From an uncultured Clostridiaceae bacterium (GTDB lineage Bacteria > Bacillota > Clostridia > Lachnospirales > Lachnospiraceae), in assembly GCA_949948825.1 (NCBI GenBank), contig CATLIJ010000188.1, forward strand, positions 1 through 5,557: DNA of 5,557 nucleotides, in the 5' to 3' direction. Below are positions 1-4,773 of this stretch, piece by piece. The notes beneath the pieces were generated by a model. That model was not told where the DNA came from and searched no databases. It was given only the letters and a program-made list of their open reading frames with translations. Made by a program: the position numbers and the translations under genes. Each line of letters starts with the position of its first letter. The first letter of the stretch is position 1.

Positions 1-53
1 GAAAAAAGGTAGCTTTGTTTTAAGTTTTGGTAGTTTTCGTTTAATTTTGGCAT
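1..53 (-). CDS. dapL: Probable LL-diaminopimelate aminotransferase, N-terminal fragment (cut by window edge)
   Basis: Reading leftwards from an ATG at 53-51 gives MPKLNENYQNLKQSYLF and then the first two bases of a serine codon at the edge. This resembles the N-terminus of clostridial LL-diaminopimelate aminotransferases, which begin with a short basic stretch, an N-E-N-(Y/F) motif and a following S-Y-L-F. That enzyme is a cytosolic PLP-dependent class I/II aminotransferase that makes LL-diaminopimelate from tetrahydrodipicolinate in the lysine and peptidoglycan pathway. A good ribosome binding site (AGAAAGGA on the minus strand, about 58-65) lies 5 nt upstream of the start, so translation really begins here. 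Only 17 residues are visible, with no catalytic lysine or PLP site, so the call rests on N-terminal similarity recalled from the family. Another protein with a similar N-terminus cannot be excluded. Confidence 0.6.
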   Translation of the reverse strand, partial: MPKLNENYQNLKQSYLF

Positions 54-105
54 AGGTTCCTTTCTGCATCAAAAAGATGAATTGCGGGTGTTTTTTTCAG
101 GGTTA

Positions 106-135
106 ATTGTAACAGTATTCACGAAAAAATTCCAA
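106..135 (-). promoter_or_regulatory. Weak candidate promoter for dapL
   Basis: On the minus strand TTGGAA (135-130) is followed after 18 bp by TACAAT (111-106), which would start transcription about 45 nt before the dapL ATG. The -35 lies in the last codons of the 63-residue gene. The spacing and -35 match are mediocre, so dapL may instead be read from the stronger promoter at 341-369. No hairpin terminator separates the two genes. Confidence 0.3.
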
Positions 136-310
136 ATTCTTTATAAAGATCTGCTCTTGCTTTCTTATTGATTGCTGCATTTTGTGCATCTTTGGTTCTT
201 CCGTTTGCAATCAGTAAGGAGATAAGTCTGCCTAATTTATCTTCACCTCCGCTCTGTTTCCAAACAAAAAGCTGAACAGACGATCCTTGTGTTCCCAGTT
301 GGCATATCAT
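119..310 (-). CDS. Conserved-looking small protein of unknown function (63 aa)
   Basis: I do not recognise a family. The product has a hydrophobic N-terminal stretch (SVQLFVWKQ, about residues 11-19) and then a charged, probably helical segment with RLISLLIANGRTKDAQNAA near residues 28-46. It ends in KKARADLYKEFGIFS. There is no signal peptide, transmembrane helix or cysteine pair; it looks cytosolic. The R-L-I-S-L-L-I-A segment followed by basic residues could be an interaction helix. The gene is supported as real by a strong ribosome binding site (GGAAGGA, minus strand 324-318, 7 nt before the ATG) and by a near-consensus promoter immediately upstream. It lies 65 nt upstream of dapL on the same strand with no obvious terminator between them, so the two may be co-transcribed. 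The stop codon is TGA at 121-119. Confidence 0.6.
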   Translation of the reverse strand: MICQLGTQGSSVQLFVWKQSGGEDKLGRLISLLIANGRTKDAQNAAINKKARADLYKEFGIFS

Positions 311-340
311 CGTTTCATCCTTCCATGGTTCTTTACAAAA

Positions 341-369
341 ATTATATCATTTTTGCAGGGCGATTACAA
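341..369 (-). promoter_or_regulatory. Sigma-A-type promoter for the 63-aa gene (and possibly dapL)
   Basis: The minus strand reads TTGTAA (369-364), a 17-bp spacer and a perfect TATAAT (346-341). The predicted start is about 334, roughly 25 nt before the ATG at 310, with the Shine-Dalgarno sequence in between. It faces away from the promoter at 397-425. Confidence 0.7.
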
Positions 370-379
370 GGGACAGTTA

Positions 380-395
380 TTGTTCACGGTAACAA
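380..395. promoter_or_regulatory. Candidate operator: dyad between divergent promoters
   Basis: TTGTTCACGGTAACAA is an inverted repeat with perfect 5-bp arms (TTGTT / AACAA) and a symmetric central CG; six of eight half-site positions are symmetric. It sits in the 27 bp separating the -35 boxes of the two divergent promoters. A 16-bp dyad with central CG is the general form of LacI/GalR-family operators, but no regulator gene is nearby, so its use as an operator is inference. Confidence 0.28.
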
Positions 396-396
396 C

Positions 397-425
397 TTGA
401 TATTATAAAGGATTCTGTGTATAAT
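397..425 (+). promoter_or_regulatory. Sigma-A-type promoter for the zf-HC2 gene and polA
   Basis: TTGATA (397-402), a 17-bp spacer and a perfect TATAAT (420-425) make a near-consensus housekeeping promoter. Transcription would start near 432, leaving a leader of about 100 nt before the ATG at 531. No second promoter of similar quality was seen between 531 and 1078, so polA is probably read from here. Confidence 0.75.
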
Positions 426-530
426 TAGTATAAAAAGTCTTCCGCCGTGTGGGGATTGCTTGGATAAGTTCATGGCCAAAGGCTGCGCAAAATCAAAATT
501 CTGCAAAATGGCAGAGGGGAGGGTGAAGAG

Positions 531-884
531 ATGCTGACCTGTAAGGAAGCGGAGAAGATGGTGATGCCTTATATTGATGAAGAGCTGGGAGAGCAGGAAC
601 TGGATGCATTCCTGGAGCATATCAAGGATTGCAGGGAGTGCAGGGAGGAGCTGGAAATCTATTATACGGTTGCTGTGGGGCTTCGGCAGCTGGATTCCGG
701 CACCGGAGTTTATGATATTACCGGGGCTCTGGAGGAAAGTCTGGATTTGGCATGGTTAAAGGTGCGGGCAGCGCGGCTTCGGAGGGTAATCTGCTATGGA
801 GTGGAGACGGTCTTTACTACCGGAGTGCTGGTTGCGCTGGTTTTGCAGCTGCGCATCTGGTGGCAGGCGGGAATCCTGGGATGA
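531..884 (+). CDS. Small membrane-anchored zinc-finger protein, zf-HC2 / anti-sigma-factor type (117 aa)
   Basis: The N-terminal 45 residues carry the zf-HC2 pattern: C4, then H30-x3-C34-x2-C37 in HIKDCRECREEL. This is the zinc-binding fold of ZAS-type anti-sigma factors. An acidic linker follows, then a basic stretch (RAARLRR, 79-85) and one transmembrane helix at about 91-112, so the finger should face the cytoplasm. The start is fixed by GGGGAGGG 7 nt upstream. Known ZAS proteins bind an ECF sigma factor and release it on a signal; here no sigma gene is adjacent and polA follows instead. A direct anti-sigma role is therefore unproven; a redox or zinc-responsive membrane regulator, or an orphan, is equally possible. 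The protein has almost nothing outside the membrane after the helix (WQAGILG), so any sensing is cytosolic or within the membrane. Confidence 0.8.
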   Translation: MLTCKEAEKMVMPYIDEELGEQELDAFLEHIKDCRECREELEIYYTVAVGLRQLDSGTGVYDITGALEESLDLAWLKVRAARLRRVICYGVETVFTTGVLVALVLQLRIWWQAGILG

Positions 885-982
885 CAGACAGTTCCGGGAA
901 AACCGGTTATCCGGGATGACAGGCGGTTCTGGAAAAACCGGTTATCCAGGGAGGCAGACAGTTCCGGGAAAGTTTGCTGTCT
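878..982 (+). repeat. Three imperfect 35-bp tandem repeats between the zf-HC2 gene and polA
   Basis: Units are 878-912, 913-947 and 948-982. Units 1 and 2 match at 31 of 35 bases and share GGGATGACAG at the start and AAAACCGGTTATCC at the end. Unit 3 matches unit 1 at 20 of its first 24 bases (core GCAGACAGTTCCGGGAAA) and then diverges. Units 1 and 2 each contain the palindrome AACCGGTT (901-908 and 936-943). The array begins in the last codons of the upstream gene. There are no spacers, so it is not CRISPR. The 35-bp period is not a multiple of three, which argues against a coding repeat. Confidence 0.8.
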
Positions 983-983
983 G
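955..983 (+). repeat. Inverted repeat / possible mRNA hairpin upstream of polA
   Basis: CAGACAG (955-961) and CTGTCTG (977-983) form a perfect 7-bp stem around a 15-nt loop in the third, diverged repeat unit. No T-run follows, so it is not an intrinsic terminator. It could shape or stabilise the mRNA between the two genes. Confidence 0.4.
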
Positions 984-1059
984 GTGAATGGGGCAGAAGA
1001 AACAGGAAGACAAAAAAGGACAAAACAGAGAAGAAGAAAAACAGAACCAAGACAGGAAT

Positions 1060-1065
1060 AAGGAG
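1060..1065 (+). promoter_or_regulatory. Ribosome binding site deciding the polA start
   Basis: AAGGAG lies 12 nt before the ATG at 1078, which is slightly long. The only other in-frame ATG (988) has just a weak GGTGA directly in front of it. Translation from 1078 gives MGKLVLIDGHS, the usual N-terminus of the PolA 5' nuclease, so 1078 is preferred. Confidence 0.65.
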
Positions 1066-1077
1066 TGGCAGAGCAGG

Positions 1078-3717
1078 ATGGGAAAACTGGTATTGATTGA
1101 CGGACACAGTATATTGAACCGGGCCTTTTACGGGGTGCCGGATCTGACCAATTATGAGGGATTTCATACCAATGCAGTGTATGGGTTTCTGAATATTATG
1201 TTTAAGATTCTGGAGGAGGAGAAGGCGGACCATCTGGCAGTGGCATTTGACATGAATGAGCCTACGTTTCGCCATAAGATGTACGCAGAGTACAAGGGAA
1301 CCCGGAAACCTATGCCAGAGGAGCTGCGGGAACAGGTTCCCCTGATGAAGGAGGTTCTGTCCGCCATGGAGGTGCCGGTGGTGACACTGGCAGGATATGA
1401 GGCAGATGATCTTTTGGGAACTCTGGCCAAAAGGATGGCAGGGGATGAGGTGGAGGTTTCCATTGTGTCAGGAGACCGGGATCTTCTGCAGCTGGCAGAT
1501 ACACATATTAAAATCCGCATTCCCAAAACCAACCGGAACGGCACTGAGGTAAAGGACTATTATCCTCAGGATGTAAAAAGAGAATATCAGGTAACGCCAA
1601 CTGAATTTATTGATGTGAAGGCTTTGATGGGGGATGCTTCGGACAATATTCCAGGAGTACCGTCCATTGGGGAGAAGACTGCCACCAACCTGATTGTGGC
1701 TTATGGAAGCATTGAAAATGCTTATGCTCATCTGGAGGAAATCAAGCCGCCGCGGGCAAAAAAGGCCCTGGCTGAGCATTATGACATGGCGGTGATGAGC
1801 AAGGAGTTAGCAACCATCTGTCTGGACTGTCCGGTTGCCTTTTCCTATGAAGATGCAAAAATTGACAACCTCTATACGCCGGAAGCTTATCAATATATGA
1901 AGCGGCTGGGATTTCAGTCCTTTTTGTCCCGGTTTGATTCCCAGCTTCTTGGCGGTACGCCGGCAGAGGAGCATTTCTGGCTGGTGGAGGAATATGAGGG
2001 AGTGGAGCAGATTTTTGAGAAGGCATCCCAGGCAGAGAGAGTTGGGTTTCAGCTGATTTTAGACAGCAATCAGGTTGGGGGAATGGGAATCTGCTTTGAC
2101 GAGGAGGAGTGCTATGCAGTTCCAGTCAACGGATTTGTCACAGGGGCTTATCTGTGCGGGCAGCTGGAGGCTTTGCTGAAGGGCAAAAAGATTTTTGGGT
2201 CTGTGCTGGATTTGAAATCTCAGCTGCCTTATCTGAAGATGGATTATGATTGTCCGGTGGCAGATATGGGAGTGGCCGGGTATTTATTGAATCCCTTAAA
2301 GGATACCTATGGCTATGAGGATCTGGCAGGGGATTACCTGGACATGAACGTGCCGTCCAAAACTGATCTTTTGGGCAAGGAATCACTTGCTGCCGCCCTG
2401 GGGCGGGGAGAGGAACAGGCTGTTACCTGTGCCTGCTATATGGGATATATTGCCTGGAAGGCTATGCCGGTATTGGAGGAAAAGCTAAGGCAGCAGGGAA
2501 TGGACAAGCTCTTTTATTCCATGGAAATGCCGTTGATTTACAGTCTGTACCATATGGAGAGGGCAGGAATCCGGGTGGATAAGGAGCAGCTGAAGGCTTA
2601 TGGAGAGAAATTAAAACAAATGCTGGATCAGCTGGAACAGGAGATTTATGATCTGGCAGGGGAAGAGTTTAACATCAATTCTCCCAAGCAGCTGGGGGAG
2701 GTTTTGTTTGAGCACAAGAAGCTTCCTCATGGAAAGAAAACCAAAACCGGATATTCCACGGCAGCCGATGTGCTGGAAAAGCTGGCCCCGGACTATCCTT
2801 TGGTTCAAAAGATTCTGGATTACCGCCAGTATGCAAAGCTTTATTCCACTTACGCAGAGGGGCTGGCTGTATATATCGGGGAGGACGGGCGGATTCACGG
2901 GAAGTTTAATCAAACCATCACAGCTACAGGCCGGATCAGCAGCACAGAACCGAATCTGCAGAATATACCAGTGCGGATGGAGCTGGGGCGGGCCATCCGT
3001 AAGGTGTTTGTGCCAGAGGAAGGATGTGTGTTTGTAGATGCGGATTACTCTCAGATTGAACTTCGGATTCTTGCCCACATGTCAGGAGATGAGCGGCTGA
3101 TTCAGGCTTACGGAGAGGCACAGGACATTCATGCCATCACTGCCTCAGAGGTGTTCCATACCCCCCTGGACGAGGTGACGCCCCTTCAGAGGCGCAATGC
3201 AAAGGCTGTAAATTTTGGTATTGTCTATGGAATCAGCGCCTTTGGGCTGAGCGAGGATCTGAGCATCTCCAGACAGGAGGCCATGGAATATATTCAGAAA
3301 TATTTTGAGACGTATCCAGGAGTAAAGGCTTTTTTGGACAAGCAGGTGGCAGACGGGAAAGAACAGGGCTTTGTCACCACCATGTTTGGCAGAAGGCGCC
3401 CGATACCAGAATTAAAATCCGGGAATTTCATGCAGCGGTCTTTTGGAGAACGGGTTGCCATGAATTCTCCTATTCAGGGAACTGCGGCAGATATTATGAA
3501 GCTGGCCATGATTGCTGTGGACCAGGAGCTTCGGGCCAGGAATATGAAATCCAGGATTGTGCTGCAGGTCCATGATGAGCTGTTGATTGAAGCTCCCAAA
3601 GAGGAGCTTTCAGATGTGACAGAGATTTTGGAGGACAAGATGAAGCATGCAGCTGTCCTGAAGGTAGCCCTGGAAGTGGAGGCTTCCTGGGGAGACAGCT
3701 GGCTGGATGCCAAGTAA
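1078..3717 (+). CDS. polA: DNA polymerase I (879 aa), proofreading site degenerate
   Basis: This enzyme fills gaps and removes RNA primers in replication and excision repair. Residues 1 to about 290 are the 5' nuclease, with the metal-binding acids D8, E108/D110/D111 (GYEADDLLG), D133/D135 (SGDRDLLQL) and D186/D189 (GDASDNIPG). Residues of about 300-465 keep the 3'-5' exonuclease fold, but the DxE motif is replaced by Q325-L-I327 and the second acid (K-Y-D in E. coli) reads K380-S-Q382, so proofreading should be inactive, as in Bacillus-type and Taq enzymes. Residues of about 480-879 are the polymerase: TGRISS at 617, motif A DADYSQIEL with D656, motif B RRNAKAVNFGIVYG with R705, K709, F713 and Y717, and motif C VHDE with D833/E834. 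Length is normal. The frame is open 30 codons further up to 988, but that charged, purine-rich stretch has no recognisable domain. It probably shares the 397-425 promoter with the zf-HC2 gene. Confidence 0.97.
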   Translation: MGKLVLIDGHSILNRAFYGVPDLTNYEGFHTNAVYGFLNIMFKILEEEKADHLAVAFDMNEPTFRHKMYAEYKGTRKPMPEELREQVPLMKEVLSAMEVPVVTLAGYEADDLLGTLAKRMAGDEVEVSIVSGDRDLLQLADTHIKIRIPKTNRNGTEVKDYYPQDVKREYQVTPTEFIDVKALMGDASDNIPGVPSIGEKTATNLIVAYGSIENAYAHLEEIKPPRAKKALAEHYDMAVMSKELATICLDCPVAFSYEDAKIDNLYTPEAYQYMKRLGFQSFLSRFDSQLLGGTPAEEHFWLVEEYEGVEQIFEKASQAERVGFQLILDSNQVGGMGICFDEEECYAVPVNGFVTGAYLCGQLEALLKGKKIFGSVLDLKSQLPYLKMDYDCPVADMGVAGYLLNPLKDTYGYEDLAGDYLDMNVPSKTDLLGKESLAAALGRGEEQAVTCACYMGYIAWKAMPVLEEKLRQQGMDKLFYSMEMPLIYSLYHMERAGIRVDKEQLKAYGEKLKQMLDQLEQEIYDLAGEEFNINSPKQLGEVLFEHKKLPHGKKTKTGYSTAADVLEKLAPDYPLVQKILDYRQYAKLYSTYAEGLAVYIGEDGRIHGKFNQTITATGRISSTEPNLQNIPVRMELGRAIRKVFVPEEGCVFVDADYSQIELRILAHMSGDERLIQAYGEAQDIHAITASEVFHTPLDEVTPLQRRNAKAVNFGIVYGISAFGLSEDLSISRQEAMEYIQKYFETYPGVKAFLDKQVADGKEQGFVTTMFGRRRPIPELKSGNFMQRSFGERVAMNSPIQGTAADIMKLAMIAVDQELRARNMKSRIVLQVHDELLIEAPKEELSDVTEILEDKMKHAAVLKVALEVEASWGDSWLDAK

Positions 3718-3726
3718 GACCAATGG

Positions 3727-3807
3727 AAGCATCACCTGGGAGGACAGGCTCTTGGGATTGCATGAAATTGACAGGATGTAAAGCATCACCTGGGAAGCCG
3801 GACAGGG
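3727..3807. repeat. Short direct repeat at the polA/sfsA convergent junction
   Basis: AAGCATCACCTGGGA occurs at 3727-3741 and again at 3781-3795, 54 bp apart. Both copies continue into GGACAGG (the second after a 4-nt insertion), giving about 22 matched bases per copy. The second copy contains the last codons and TGA of sfsA; the first lies in the intergenic gap just after the polA stop. This looks like a small duplication of the sfsA 3' end. The 68-bp gap between the two convergent stop codons shows no convincing hairpin plus T-run terminator for either gene. Confidence 0.65.
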
Positions 3808-4493
3808 ACCGGGGCATCTATGGTAAGAGTATCCGGAGTCACAATACAGTCCCTGGCCAGAACAGACACCCCATGAACAGCGGCATGAACCAGGGCTTCT
3901 CCAAATTCCGGATGAGTGACCTGATTTGGCTCAAACAAACGGATGTTTTTCATGGCAATGACAAACAGAAGGCAGCAGGTGTATCCTTCCTTGGCTGCCT
4001 TTTCCAGTTCCTGCAGATGTTTGATTCCCCGCAGGGTGGGTGCATCCGGAAAACGGGCGATTCCGTTTTCCTCCAGGGTGACGCCTTTCACTTCCATAAA
4101 GGCCGGAGAACCGTTGTGATGGAAGGCCAGATCAAAGCGGGAGCTGCCAAAGCATACTTCCCGGCTAAGATTTGTGACAGCATGGGAGGCGGAAGCTTTG
4201 GAAAGCCATTCCCAGGCAGCCTGGTTCGGGGCCTGAGAGTCCATGTTAATCAGGAGCACGCCTTCGGGGGTCTTTTTGTACACAGCAATCAGAGAGTATT
4301 CGGTCTTTCTGCCGTTTTTTGCTGCGTCCGGATGAAACTGCAGGAGGATGGGAGTTCCTGGCAGAAGCAGCTCTTTACAGCGCCCGGTATTTTTTACATG
4401 GCAAGTTACCTGCTGATCTTTTATCCGGGCATAGGCAATAAAGCGGTTGGGACGATGAAGAAATATGGCAGATACTGTATTTTCGTATTTCAT
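3786..4493 (-). CDS. sfsA: SfsA family protein (sugar fermentation stimulation protein A homologue, 235 aa)
   Basis: Two family signatures are clear. The first is HVKNTGRCKELLLPG at residues 32-46, in the N-terminal OB-fold-like half. The second is FMEVKGVTL followed by FPDAPTLRGIKHLQEL at 132-163. D121 with E134-V-K136 fits the PD-(D/E)xK nuclease-like active site described for the C-terminal half. Length is typical. The E. coli protein was named for stimulating maltose fermentation when overproduced and binds DNA; the physiological role is not settled, so a nucleic-acid-processing role is only an inference from the fold. The start has AAGGA (minus strand 4510-4506) 12 nt upstream, and the next in-frame methionine is far inside the conserved region. 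It converges with polA and is divergent from the GNAT-DUF523 gene, with its own promoter at 4588-4616. Confidence 0.93.
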   Translation of the reverse strand: MKYENTVSAIFLHRPNRFIAYARIKDQQVTCHVKNTGRCKELLLPGTPILLQFHPDAAKNGRKTEYSLIAVYKKTPEGVLLINMDSQAPNQAAWEWLSKASASHAVTNLSREVCFGSSRFDLAFHHNGSPAFMEVKGVTLEENGIARFPDAPTLRGIKHLQELEKAAKEGYTCCLLFVIAMKNIRLFEPNQVTHPEFGEALVHAAVHGVSVLARDCIVTPDTLTIDAPVPVRLPR

Positions 4494-4587
4494 GGCTTAA
4501 GTCATTCCTTTCCAGGGTACAAACAGATTGTGAAAGTTTTTTCAAATCCGTTCACAGGGGCAAAACTGAAATATTTTCTGTATGTGG

Positions 4588-4616
4588 ATTGTAGCATGGT
4601 TTTTTGGATTCGGCAA
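4588..4616 (-). promoter_or_regulatory. Candidate promoter for sfsA
   Basis: The minus strand reads TTGCCG (4616-4611), a 17-bp spacer and TACAAT (4593-4588). The predicted start near 4581 gives a leader of about 88 nt. The outer edge of the -35 box touches the first base of the inverted repeat at 4616-4658. Confidence 0.55.
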
Positions 4617-4658
4617 TACCCTCCGCGGGGCGTATATTCCCTTGTCAGCGGAGGGTAT
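4616..4658. repeat. Perfect 11-bp inverted repeat in the sfsA/GNAT divergent region
   Basis: ATACCCTCCGC (4616-4626) and GCGGAGGGTAT (4648-4658) are perfect inverted copies 21 nt apart. An inner GGG (4628-4630) / CCC (4639-4641) pair could add to a folded form. The arm centres are 32 bp apart, close to three helical turns. It lies upstream of the promoter candidates on both strands, so it would act as DNA (operator or looping site) rather than in either mRNA if those promoters are right. Rightwards it is followed by ATCTTGCTGCTTGTT, which is T-rich but not a proper T-run, so a decayed terminator for rightward transcripts antisense to sfsA is the alternative. Confidence 0.6.
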
Positions 4659-4703
4659 CTTGCTGCTTGTTCTGTGACAGCTCCCAACGAATGCTGGTAC
4701 AGC

Positions 4704-4712
4704 TGGCATAAT
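4704..4712 (+). promoter_or_regulatory. Candidate extended -10 promoter for the GNAT-DUF523 gene
   Basis: TGGCATAAT combines a TGn extension with CATAAT (4707-4712; five of six to consensus). No good -35 lies 17 bp upstream, which is tolerated in extended -10 promoters. The start would fall near 4719, leaving about 55 nt of leader that includes the hairpin at 4734-4750. Confidence 0.4.
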
Positions 4713-4733
4713 ATTCCGGTTGTTTTCAGACAG

Positions 4734-4750
4734 TTCCTTTCAGAAAGGAA
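4734..4750 (+). promoter_or_regulatory. Tight leader hairpin with anti-Shine-Dalgarno potential
   Basis: TTCCTTT (4734-4740), loop CAG, AAAGGAA (4744-4750) form a perfect 7-bp stem. The left arm is also complementary over six bases (TCCTTT with AAAGGA) to the ribosome binding site at 4761-4766. The leader could therefore fold in two exclusive ways, exposing or hiding the ribosome binding site. No T-run follows. That this is a regulatory switch is inference. Confidence 0.4.
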
Positions 4751-4773
4751 ATATTCAAGAAAAGGAGAAGAAT

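Noticed and set aside
384..620. Minus-strand frame of 78 codons across the divergent region
   Set aside because: It covers the plus-strand promoter and the start of the zf-HC2 gene, and no ribosome binding site or family resemblance was found.
878..982. CRISPR-like array
   Set aside because: Units are directly adjacent with no unique spacers and no cas genes nearby.
796..987. Plus-strand frame through the 35-bp repeats with Gly/Pro-rich repeats
   Set aside because: It starts inside the zf-HC2 gene in another frame with no ribosome binding site, and the 35-bp period does not preserve frame.
907..1275. Minus-strand frame of 122 codons opposite the start of polA
   Set aside because: Shadow of polA and of the purine-rich tract; low-complexity phenylalanine/leucine stretches come from reading the complement of A/G-rich DNA.
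2611..3121. Overlapping frames opposite or within the polA polymerase domain
   Set aside because: polA is intact here with motif A and TGRISS; the other frames show no domain and no ribosome binding site.
4616..4773. T-box or other known riboswitch in the GNAT leader
   Set aside because: No T-box consensus, specifier loop or terminator hairpin is present; the inverted repeat probably lies upstream of the transcription start.
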